From Embleya scabrispora DSM 41855 (GTDB lineage: Bacteria; Actinomycetota; Actinomycetes; Streptomycetales; Streptomycetaceae): 64,000 nt of DNA. The notes beneath the pieces are model-generated. The model was not told where the DNA came from. It did no database searches and saw only the letters and a list, made by a program, of their open reading frames with translations. Position numbers and translations under genes: made by a program. Of the stretch, positions 52,261-59,928 are shown piece after piece; position 1 is the first letter of the stretch, and each line of letters opens with the position of its first letter. The stretch spans positions 1-64,000 of the forward strand of contig NZ_KB889687.1 in NCBI RefSeq assembly GCF_000372745.1, given 5' to 3'.

Positions 52261-52581
52261 GTGGCACCCCAGCCGCTCACCGACGCCGAACTGACCGAGG
52301 CCCTCGCCGACCTCCCGGGCTGGCAGGTCACCGACGGTGAACTGACCGCGACCTACAAGTGCGCCCGAGCCGACGTGCCGGCGTTCTACGCGACCGTGGC
52401 CGCCGCCGAGGACCAGGCGAACCACCACGCCCGGATCACCATCCTGTACGGCACCCTGTCGTTCGCGCTGACCACCCACGACGCGGGCAACCGAATCACC
52501 GCCACCGACGTCGAGTTCGCCACCCGCGTATCCTCCTTCGCCGCCGCCCACAGCGCCCAAAGCGTCACCGCCCGGGACTGA
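52261..52581 (+). CDS. Pterin-4a-carbinolamine dehydratase
   Basis: A 106-residue enzyme with the family motif at residues 50-82: EDQANHHARITILYGTLSFALTTHD, with the active-site His pair and Asp. It dehydrates 4a-hydroxytetrahydropterin to quinonoid dihydropterin, recycling cofactor for aromatic amino-acid hydroxylases. The GTG start follows GAGAGGA. No aromatic hydroxylase is close, so it may serve another pterin pathway. Confidence 0.92.
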   Translation: MAPQPLTDAELTEALADLPGWQVTDGELTATYKCARADVPAFYATVAAAEDQANHHARITILYGTLSFALTTHDAGNRITATDVEFATRVSSFAAAHSAQSVTARD

Positions 52582-53090
52582 CCGCCCCCAACGCCACCTC
52601 GCCGCCGCCAAGCCCCCTGACAACAACGGCAACACAGCCGCGGCGCACCACACGCACGACACCGAACCGATCCCACCGGCGCCCAGCCGCCGTCGAACCA
52701 GGCCCCGGAATCGGCGGCGACCCGGCCGGCGCGCGGCCGGGCGGCGGCAACCGGCACACACGGCGTCGCCACGCGCGGGACCGAGCCGATCCCACCCCCG
52801 CAGCGCGCCGACGGTGCTCACGCGCCCGGCGGAAAGCGCCGCGTACGGCCGCCTTGCGTCGAAGCACCCGCCCGAAAGGCCACAGCCCCTCCTTCGGGCA
52901 CCGCGGCCGGCGCGCCCCTGCCCCGAGCGTGTCCGCCCCACGGCACCCCCGCCCGCGGTCGGCCCGCCCATGCCCGGCGCACATCGGGCCGACCCCGCCC
53001 GCCCCGACCCGCCCGCCGGGCCACACACCCTTCACTCGGCGCTTCCTGGCCGTTCATCCGGGCGACCCGCGCGCCGCCTAGCCTCCGAGC
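52582..53090. other. 509-nt region without a recognisable gene
   Basis: Extremely GC-rich and open in several frames. Every translation is Arg/Pro/Ala-rich low complexity with no start, ribosome binding site or family resemblance. I see no repeat array or strong hairpin. It may be decayed coding DNA or a long untranslated region. Confidence 0.5.
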
Positions 53091-53615
53091 ATGAGCACCG
53101 ACGCACCGGCGTCCCACCCCGTCTCGGCCACCGTTCGCGGCTGGCTCCTCCCGATCGCCGGCGCCGGCTCGGCCGGTTGGCTGATCGGGACGTACGCGAT
53201 CCGCGCCGCCGCCCAGGGATCGTGCGACGACTTCGGGCAACGCGGCTGCACGGGAGACGACTTCGCCCCATCCCTGATCGGCCTGGCCGGCCTGGTGCTC
53301 CTGCTCGCCCTGGTCGCCGGCGCGGTCGCGGCCACGGCGGCCCGGCGCGGCATACCCGCGTTCACCGGCGCCCTGCTGTTCGCGGGTACCGTCGCCGTAC
53401 TGGCCGCGTTCACCGAACCGGCCTCCGACGCCGGTTGGTACGTCCCGACCGCGACCGCCGTCGCGCTGGTCGTCCTGCTCCTCACCCTCGCCGCGTTCGG
53501 CACGAGCGAACGCGGCCCGGCACCCGACGCCACCGACACCGCGAAGCCGGCCGAACCACTGCCCGCCGGACGCCCCGGACCCGACGGCGGCACACCCGCC
53601 ACCGGTCACCGCTGA
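53091..53615 (+). CDS. Hypothetical four-span membrane protein
   Basis: A 174-residue protein with spans at about residues 18-38, 60-82, 89-108 and 121-140. The first loop has two cysteines (SCDDFGQRGCTGDDF), which could form a disulfide. The C-terminus is a Pro/Ala/Gly tail. Not recognised. Convergent with agmatine deiminase, 21 nt from its stop. Confidence 0.7.
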   Translation: MSTDAPASHPVSATVRGWLLPIAGAGSAGWLIGTYAIRAAAQGSCDDFGQRGCTGDDFAPSLIGLAGLVLLLALVAGAVAATAARRGIPAFTGALLFAGTVAVLAAFTEPASDAGWYVPTATAVALVVLLLTLAAFGTSERGPAPDATDTAKPAEPLPAGRPGPDGGTPATGHR

Positions 53616-53636
53616 CCATTCACCGCCCGCTCGCCC

Positions 53637-54671
53637 TCACCCCTTCGGCTGCTGCTGGGTGATGCAGTGGATGCCGCCGCCGTTGGCGAAGATGTCGCGG
53701 GCGTCGACGAGTTCGATCGTGCGGCCGGGGAAGAGCTTGCCGAAGGTCGCGGCGTTCTCCTCGTCGCGCGGGTCGTCGAACGCGCACAGGATCACCGCGC
53801 CGTTGGCGACGTAGTGGTTGATGTAGCTGAAGTCGACCCAGTCGTCGTGCGCTTCGAGCACGGTCGGCGCCGGGATCTCGACCACTTCGAGCGCACGGCC
53901 CCGGGCGTCGGTGGAGGCGCGCAGCAGCGCCACGTTCTCCTTGCCGACCTCGTGGTCCGGGTGTGCCGGGTCGGGCTGCACGTGAGCCAGGACCAGGCCC
54001 GGGCGGGCGAACGACGCGACGATGTCGATGTGACCTCGGGTGCCGTACAGGCCGTAGTCGCGGGTCAGTCCGCGCGGCAGCCAGATCACCTTCTGCACGC
54101 CGAGGAACGCCTTCAGTTCGTCCTCGACCTGCTCCCTGGTCCACCCGGGGTTGCGGCCCTCGTCGAGTTGCACGGTCTCGGTGATCAACACCGTGCCCTC
54201 GCCGTCGACATGGATGCCGCCGCCCTCGTTGACCATCCGCGACGCGTAGCGCCGGGCGCCCGCGGTCTCGATCACGTGCTCGGCGATGTTTCGGTCGTTC
54301 TCCCAGGACGCCCACTCCTGGGCGCCCCAGCCGTTGAAGATCCAGTCGACGGCGGCCGGTTCGCCCTGCCCGCCGGTGAGGAACGTCGGGCCGATGTCTC
54401 GCATCCACGCGTCGTCGAGCGGGCGCTCCAGCACGGTGAGCGGCCGGTCGACGTAGCGCGCCACGGTGTCCGACTCGCCGATGTCGGTGATCAGCGTCAC
54501 CGGCTCGTAGCGGGCGATCGTCTCGGCCACTCGACCCCACGCGGTCCGCGCGGTGTGCAGGTCCTCCTCGGCGAAGGTCTCGTTGCGGCTGGGCCAGGCC
54601 ATCCAGGTGCGCTCGTGCGGAACCCACTCCGCGGGCATCGAAAAGCCGTCTGCGGCCGGGGTGTTCGTCAT
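53637..54671 (-). CDS. aguA: Agmatine deiminase
   Basis: A 344-residue member of the guanidino-group-modifying family. It hydrolyses agmatine to N-carbamoylputrescine and ammonia. Catalytic Cys336 sits in the terminal NGGGIHCITQQQP. Other marks are WPSRNETFAEE, DDAWMRDIGPTFL (Asp/Arg substrate contacts) and TRDYGLYGTRGHIDIVASF with its catalytic His. AAGGAA lies 8 nt before the ATG. It lies 238 nt downstream of ureC in the same direction, so it may share the urease transcript. No carbamoylputrescine amidase is present here. Confidence 0.94.
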   Translation of the reverse strand: MTNTPAADGFSMPAEWVPHERTWMAWPSRNETFAEEDLHTARTAWGRVAETIARYEPVTLITDIGESDTVARYVDRPLTVLERPLDDAWMRDIGPTFLTGGQGEPAAVDWIFNGWGAQEWASWENDRNIAEHVIETAGARRYASRMVNEGGGIHVDGEGTVLITETVQLDEGRNPGWTREQVEDELKAFLGVQKVIWLPRGLTRDYGLYGTRGHIDIVASFARPGLVLAHVQPDPAHPDHEVGKENVALLRASTDARGRALEVVEIPAPTVLEAHDDWVDFSYINHYVANGAVILCAFDDPRDEENAATFGKLFPGRTIELVDARDIFANGGGIHCITQQQPKG

Positions 54672-54838
54672 CTGGGTATTCCTTCGGACTCGAACTTGCG
54701 GCGGATCTGCCGGCGGACGACCGCAGGGTCGACCGAGGAAGACGGAAGACCCACCGCGGGGACTACGGGAGGTACCACGGGCGCACCGGCACCGGGCGGC
54801 GCCGGGGCACATCGCCAATCGGTCGGCAGCCGGGCGCA

Positions 54839-54878
54839 CCGGCACCGAGAGGTACACCGGCGCTCCGGCACCGAGAGG
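54839..54878. repeat. Direct repeat between ureC and agmatine deiminase
   Basis: CCGGCACCGAGAGG occurs at 54839-54852 and 54865-54878, with a shorter related unit (GCACCGGCACCGGGCGG) at about 54781. The spacing is 26 bp. Confidence 0.55.
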
Positions 54879-54909
54879 CGCGTGAGTGCGCGGCGGAAGC
54901 ACGCGGGCG

Positions 54910-56607
54910 CTACAGGAAGTACAGGCGGTTCAACGACACCGATTCGGCGGCCTGCGACATGACGGGTTCGCCGTCCATCGTCACCGCCCCGGTGTCCGCG
55001 GCGACCCGGACCTCCGCCAGTCGGTTGTTGTGGATCATCGCCGCCGGACCGATGCCCCGGGTGCCGCGCACGCCCACCCGTCGGCGCCGGGTCGGCATCA
55101 GGTCGCCGCCCGTGGCCGCCGCCGCCTGCGAGGTGAAGGCCACCGACAGTTCCGCCGGCGCCGCGCCGTGTGCGCCGAACTGCGGTCCCAGGACCAGCGG
55201 TTCGCAGTTGTCGGTGGACGCGTTCGGGTCGCCCACCGCGCCGTAGGCCGGGAACCCGCTCTTGAGCACGAGTTGCGGCTTGGCGCCGAACCACTGCGGG
55301 TGCCACAACACCAGGTCGGCCATCTTGCCGACTTCGATCGAGCCGACCTCGTGCGCCAGACCGTGCGCGATCGCCGGGTTGATGGTCAGCTTGGCGATGT
55401 AGCGCTTGACCCGCTCGTTGTCGTGCCGTTCGTGCTCGGCGCCGCGTTCGAGCTTCATCTTCCCGGCCATCGCGAAGGTGCGCCGCACGGTTTCGCCCGC
55501 GCGGCCCATGCCCTGCGCGTCGGAGGACGTGATCGGGATGACCCCGAGGTCGTGCAGCACATCCTCGGCGCCCATCGTGCCCGCCCGGATCCGGTCGCGG
55601 GCCATCGCGGCGTCGCCCGGCAGATCGGTCTTGAGGCCGTGTGCGGACACGATCATGCCGAAGTGCTCGCCCAGCGCATCACGGCCGAACGGCAGCGTGG
55701 GGTTGGTCGAGGAGCCGATCACGTTGGCCACTCCGGCCATCCGCATCACGTTCGGCACGTGCCCGCCGCCGCACCCCTCGATGTGGTACGCGTGGATCGT
55801 CCGCCCGTCCAGCACGGACAGCGTGTCGTCCACGGACAGACACTCGTTGAGGCCGTCGGTGTGCAACGCGACCTGTACGTCGTGGTCTTCGGCCACCCGC
55901 AGCGCGGTGTCCAGGGCCCGGGCGTGCGCGCCCATGTCCTCGTGCACCTTGAAGCCGGACGCGCCGCCCTCGATCAGCGCCTCGTCCAGCGGCCCCCGGC
56001 CCGAGGACGAACCCCGGGCCAGGAAGGCGATGTTGACCGGCCACGCGTCGAACGCGGAGAACGCGTGCCGCAGTGCCCAGGGCGAGTTCACCCCGACGCC
56101 CCACACCGGACCGAACTCCTGGCCGACGATCGTGGTCACCCCGGAGGCCAGCGACGCCTCCATGATCCGCGGCGACAGCAGGTGCACGTGCGTATCGATG
56201 GCTCCGGCGGTGGCGATCAGCCCCTCGCCGCTGACGATCGTGGTCCCGGTGCCGACCACCACCTCGACGCCGTCCTGCGTATCGGGATTGCCCGCGCGGC
56301 CGATCGAGGCGATCCGACCCTCGCGAATACCGATCGAAACCTTGCGAATGCCCTGGATCGCGTCGATCACCACGACGTTGGAGATCACCACGTCGCACGT
56401 GTCGCGGACCGTGATCGCCTTCAGGTGCAGCCCGTCCCGGGCGGTCTTGCCGAAGCCTGCCAGGAACTCGTCGCCGGGCAGCGCCGAGTCGTGCTCGATC
56501 TCGATGACCAGCCCCGAGTCGCCGAGCCGCATCCGGTCGCCGGCCCTGGGGCCGTACGTGGACGCGTAGTCGCGCGGGTCCATCACATCACCACTGCCGC
56601 CGCTCAC
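54910..56607 (-). CDS. ureC: Urease alpha subunit, atypical
   Basis: About 565 residues, near the usual 567-573. All nickel ligands are recognisable: THVH in DTHVHLLSP, the carbamylated Lys in GASGFKVHED, His in VALHTDGLNE, His in IEGCGGGHVPN and Asp in SSDAQGMGR. The mobile-flap motif of classical ureases (VCHHLD) is replaced by VSAHGL, and the glycine-rich stretch after the first metal site differs (GQEFGPVWGVG). This matches the second, divergent urease of streptomycetes. The GTG start at 56607 overlaps ureAB (GTGA); ATG at 56583 is an alternative. Confidence 0.92.
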   Translation of the reverse strand: MSGGSGDVMDPRDYASTYGPRAGDRMRLGDSGLVIEIEHDSALPGDEFLAGFGKTARDGLHLKAITVRDTCDVVISNVVVIDAIQGIRKVSIGIREGRIASIGRAGNPDTQDGVEVVVGTGTTIVSGEGLIATAGAIDTHVHLLSPRIMEASLASGVTTIVGQEFGPVWGVGVNSPWALRHAFSAFDAWPVNIAFLARGSSSGRGPLDEALIEGGASGFKVHEDMGAHARALDTALRVAEDHDVQVALHTDGLNECLSVDDTLSVLDGRTIHAYHIEGCGGGHVPNVMRMAGVANVIGSSTNPTLPFGRDALGEHFGMIVSAHGLKTDLPGDAAMARDRIRAGTMGAEDVLHDLGVIPITSSDAQGMGRAGETVRRTFAMAGKMKLERGAEHERHDNERVKRYIAKLTINPAIAHGLAHEVGSIEVGKMADLVLWHPQWFGAKPQLVLKSGFPAYGAVGDPNASTDNCEPLVLGPQFGAHGAAPAELSVAFTSQAAAATGGDLMPTRRRRVGVRGTRGIGPAAMIHNNRLAEVRVAADTGAVTMDGEPVMSQAAESVSLNRLYFL

Positions 56608-57452
56608 CGGACGCCACCTTCCTTGCCGTTCCCCGAATCCGACGCCCCGTCGGCGGCAGCCGCCGACCCACCCGGCTCCGCGCCCAGGTATCCGCACGCG
56701 TGTGCCTTGCGCAGCGCCTCCTCGAGCGCGCCGGGCGCGTCCAGCGGCCCGTCCACGAGCCCCGCGAAGCCGATCGCCACCCGCGCCCCGCCGATCGGCA
56801 CCAACCGCACCTCGACCGTCGCACCCGGGTCGAAGCGCACCGTGGAGCCGGCCGGGATGGCCAGGCGACGCCCGTACCCGATCGCCCGGTCGAAGCGCAG
56901 CCTCGGGTTGGTCTCGAAGAAGTGGAAGTGCGACGTGACGCTGATCGGCACCTCGGAGGTGTTGGTCACCGAGACCGACGCCAGGTCGGCGTCCGCGTAC
57001 GGGTCCACCGCCGGTCCGCCCGGGATCACCGCGCCCGGCGCGTCGTCGCCCAGCGAACCGGGGCCGGACACCGGTGACGCGACCGCGCCGGAGCGCGATC
57101 CGTGCCCGTGACAGTGCACCTCGCTCTCGCCCACCGGCAGGCCCTCGCCCGAGCGGAACGGATCGGTCACCACCGCCAACCGGGTCGCGTCGTCGAACAC
57201 CGCCTCGACCTTGACGTCGGCCAGCACGTCCACGACCCCCGGCAGCACGTCGGTCACGCCGAGCACCGAGCGCCCGGCGTCGATCGCGTCGGCCAGTCGG
57301 GCCCCGTCCCGGGCCGCCTCGCACACGGTGTCCGCGATCAGCGCGGCGGCCTCGGGCACGTTCAGGAGCAGCCCCCGGGCACGCCGCGCGCGGGCCAACT
57401 CGGCGGCTGTGAAGATCAGCAACCGGTCCCGCTCGGTGGGCGTCAGCCGCAT
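56604..57452 (-). CDS. ureAB: Fused urease gamma-beta subunit (UreA-UreB)
   Basis: A 282-residue fusion. Residues 1-100 are UreA (MRLTPTERDRLLIFTAAELARARRARGLLLNVPEAAALIAD) and about 150-250 are UreB (VSVTNTSEVPISVTSHFHFFETNPRLRFDRAIGYGRRLAIPAGSTVRFDPG). An enlarged linker with HCHGHG near residue 112 joins them. It assembles with UreC to hydrolyse urea to ammonia and CO2. ATG start with GGAGG immediately downstream of a 44-bp inverted repeat. UreD, UreE, UreF and UreG are absent from the window, so maturation would rely on genes elsewhere. Confidence 0.93.
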   Translation of the reverse strand: MRLTPTERDRLLIFTAAELARARRARGLLLNVPEAAALIADTVCEAARDGARLADAIDAGRSVLGVTDVLPGVVDVLADVKVEAVFDDATRLAVVTDPFRSGEGLPVGESEVHCHGHGSRSGAVASPVSGPGSLGDDAPGAVIPGGPAVDPYADADLASVSVTNTSEVPISVTSHFHFFETNPRLRFDRAIGYGRRLAIPAGSTVRFDPGATVEVRLVPIGGARVAIGFAGLVDGPLDAPGALEEALRKAHACGYLGAEPGGSAAAADGASDSGNGKEGGVR

Positions 57453-57461
57453 GCGTACCTC

Positions 57462-57505
57462 CGTATTGAATGGCGTTCAAACCGCATTGAACGCCATTCA
57501 ATACG
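57462..57505. promoter_or_regulatory. Nested 44-bp inverted repeat at the ureAB ribosome binding site
   Basis: 19-bp perfect arms (CGTATTGAATGGCGTTCAA and its complement) flank a 6-nt spacer. Each arm itself contains TTGAA-N5-TTCAA. The left end touches the ureAB Shine-Dalgarno (complement of 57458-57462). It could be a double operator or an mRNA hairpin. Confidence 0.8.
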
Positions 57506-57591
57506 ACCTGTCAACGCCCTCGCGAGGTGTCGGCCGACCCGTTCTCCGGCCGCGACGACACCCGCCGGAGCGAGCGGGTGAGGACACGTAC

Positions 57592-58209
57592 TCAGCGGGC
57601 CAGGCGCGCCGCCAGGCCGTCCAGGAGCAGCCGCAGACCGGCTTCGAAACCGCGCTCGTTCAGCGTCTTCGGGTCGCTCGCGGCCAGCGAGTCGGCGAGC
57701 GAGGGATAGTCGGCCCGGTAGTCCCCGACCGGCCGGGCGAAGCCCTCGACGTAGGTCTCGACCACCGACCCGACCACGAGGTAGTCCAGCGCCGCGGACA
57801 CCTCGGCCGCCTCGGCCGGGCTCAGCCCGATGCGAACCAGGGTGCGCGCGGTGGCGTCGTACGCGGCCAGCGCCTGCTCGGTGGACACCGGTCGGCGGGC
57901 GATCACCGGGAGCGCCTCGGGGTGGCGCAGGTAGGCCGCCCGGTAGCCTCGGGCGAACGCGGCGATGCCGACCCGCCAATCCGGGTCCTCCAGCGGCGCA
58001 CGATCGATCTCCCGGGTTATCACCACGGTGATCGCGTCGAGCAGCTCCTCCTTGGACGCCACGTGGTTGTAGAGCGAGGGCCCCCGCACGTCCAGCCGGG
58101 TGGCCAGCGCCCGCATGGTCAGCGCACCCATCCCCTTCTCGTCCACCAGCTCGACCGCGGCCCTGGCGATCAGTTCGCGGTCGAGCTTGGGGCGGCTGGG
58201 TCGACCCAT
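57592..58209 (-). CDS. TetR-family regulator of the permease-amidohydrolase operon
   Basis: A 205-residue regulator. The helix-turn-helix is ELIARAAVELVDEKGMGALTMRALATRLDVRGPSLYNHVASKEELLDAI (about 11-60), followed by a TetR_C-type helical domain. AGAGGTGA lies upstream of the ATG of MGRPSRPK; the frame is open 15 codons further but without a ribosome binding site. It is divergent from the APC permease with a near-perfect palindrome between them. It also sits just upstream of ureAB, so it may govern the whole island. Confidence 0.9.
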   Translation of the reverse strand: MGRPSRPKLDRELIARAAVELVDEKGMGALTMRALATRLDVRGPSLYNHVASKEELLDAITVVITREIDRAPLEDPDWRVGIAAFARGYRAAYLRHPEALPVIARRPVSTEQALAAYDATARTLVRIGLSPAEAAEVSAALDYLVVGSVVETYVEGFARPVGDYRADYPSLADSLAASDPKTLNERGFEAGLRLLLDGLAARLAR

Positions 58210-58320
58210 CGTGCGTTCACCTCTGTGCCGTTCGCGAGCACCGCCGTCGGTCACTCTGCGTTGCCAACCTAGCCGGAAGTCACCTCTTCCCCTACATCCG
58301 GTCGACGGTTAGGGTCCTCA

Positions 58321-58337
58321 AACTAACTAAGTAAGTT
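58321..58337. promoter_or_regulatory. TetR operator candidate for permease operon
   Basis: AACTAACTAAGTAAGTT fits AACTnACTnAGTnAGTT, palindromic except at the three n positions. It lies 26 bp before the permease ATG, where it would block transcription. Confidence 0.7.
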
Positions 58338-58362
58338 TTACCATCCCCGTTGCGAGGTCCCG

Positions 58363-59928
58363 ATGAACCACGGCACTTCTCGCCCCCCGACGCCGGTCGC
58401 GTCGGTGCCGCCCGCACCGACCGAGGGCGTCGATCACGACGCCGAACAACTCGGCGAGTTGGGGTACGAGCAGGAGCTCAAGCGCAGTCTCGGCGTACTG
58501 GGCAACCTCGCCATCGGCTTCGCGACCGTCTCCCCCGTCGTGGGCCTGTACGCCGTCGCGCAGGTGGGCACCACCATCGCCGGCCCCGCATGGGTGTGGG
58601 TGCTGCCGATCTGCCTGCTCGGCCAGGCACTGCTGATGTGCGTCTATTCCGAGCTGGCCTCGCAGTACCCGATCGCCGGCGGCGCCTACCAGTGGGCCCG
58701 CCGCCTGGTCGGCCCCACCTACGCGTGGCTCGCCGGCTGGGTGGGCATGTGCGCGGTCGTGTTCGCCAACACCACGATCGTCTACCTGGGCGCACCGTGG
58801 TTCTTCGCACTGTTCGAGGCCGAACCCACCCCGGGCCGGATCGTCGTGGTGGCGGCGATCTTCCTGGCGTGTTGCACCGCGATCAACGCGTTCGGCATCG
58901 ACGTGCTGCGCTGGGTGCTCGCGGCCGGCATCGCGGCCGAGGCGCTCGCCTCGCTCGGAGTGGGCCTGGCGCTGCTGCTGGTCTTCCGGGAGAACGGCTT
59001 CGGCATCCTCACCGACACGATGGGCGCCGAGGCGCTCTCCGGCGGTTCGACCCTGTCCGCCATGGCGGCCGCGCTCGCCGTCGGCGGCTGGGCGTTCTTC
59101 GGCTTCGACGCGTGCGTGTCCTCCTCCGAGGAGACCAAGGACGCCGCCCGGCACGTGCCCAAGGCGATCTGGTGGACCCTGATCAGCGTCGGCGGACTGG
59201 TCGTGCTCAACGCGGTCGCGGCCGAGTTGGCTCATCCCGACCCGGCGAAGGTGGTCGCCGGCGAGGACCTCGACCCGGTCACCACCGCCGTGGTGAACTC
59301 GTTCGGCTCGTGGTCGGCCAAGCCCTTCGTGGTCGTGGTGATCATCGCTTTCGTCGCCTGCGCGCTCGCCTCCCAGGCCGCCGCCGCCCGCTCGGTCTAC
59401 TCGGTCTCCCGGGACGGCGTGCTGCCCGCGTCCCGCGCGCTGCGCAAGGTGAGCCGGCGCCAGGCACCCATCGGCGCCCTGGTGATCACCGCCGCGATCA
59501 GCTGCCTGGCCCTGCTGCTCGCCCTGAACAGCGCGGCGATCGGCAGCCTGATCACCTTCGGCAGCGCCGCGATGTACCTGCAGTTCCTGCTGATCGCGCT
59601 CGCCGCGCTGATCGCCCGGCTGCGCGGCACCTGGACGCCCGGTGGCCTGGTGCGCCTCGGCCGCTGGGGCACCCCGCTGAACGTGCTCGCGGTGGCCTGG
59701 CTGGCGTTCGAGTTCGTCAACATCGCCTGGCCGCGCAAGATCCTCGCCCCGCCCGGCGCACCCGCCTACCAGGTCTGGGCCGCCGTGCTGGGCATCACCG
59801 TCGTGGTCACCAGTGGCGTGCTGTACCTGCTGCTCGCGCGCCCGCAGGACAAGGTGCGGGTGAGCGAGAGCTTCGGCGACCGAGGCACCGAAGCGCAGAC
59901 CTCCGTTCCGGTAAGGAGCAATGTATGA
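58363..59928 (+). CDS. APC-family amino-acid/amine permease
   Basis: A 521-residue transporter with about 12 spans. The N-terminal motif GVLGNLAIGFATVSPVVGLYAV is typical of the amino acid-polyamine-organocation superfamily, especially the GABA/choline/ethanolamine-type branch. SELASQYPIAGGAYQWARRLVG and FFGFDACVSSSEETKDAARHVPKAI are further hallmarks. Substrate unknown. Company with agmatine deiminase, urease and an amidohydrolase suggests an amine, amide or ureide. The stop overlaps the amidohydrolase start (ATGA). Confidence 0.92.
   Translation: MNHGTSRPPTPVASVPPAPTEGVDHDAEQLGELGYEQELKRSLGVLGNLAIGFATVSPVVGLYAVAQVGTTIAGPAWVWVLPICLLGQALLMCVYSELASQYPIAGGAYQWARRLVGPTYAWLAGWVGMCAVVFANTTIVYLGAPWFFALFEAEPTPGRIVVVAAIFLACCTAINAFGIDVLRWVLAAGIAAEALASLGVGLALLLVFRENGFGILTDTMGAEALSGGSTLSAMAAALAVGGWAFFGFDACVSSSEETKDAARHVPKAIWWTLISVGGLVVLNAVAAELAHPDPAKVVAGEDLDPVTTAVVNSFGSWSAKPFVVVVIIAFVACALASQAAAARSVYSVSRDGVLPASRALRKVSRRQAPIGALVITAAISCLALLLALNSAAIGSLITFGSAAMYLQFLLIALAALIARLRGTWTPGGLVRLGRWGTPLNVLAVAWLAFEFVNIAWPRKILAPPGAPAYQVWAAVLGITVVVTSGVLYLLLARPQDKVRVSESFGDRGTEAQTSVPVRSNV

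Noticed and set aside
52565-53035. 156-codon minus-strand frame in the 509-nt gap
   Set aside because: Gly/Arg-rich low complexity, no start context, overlaps the pterin dehydratase end; typical of noncoding high-GC DNA.
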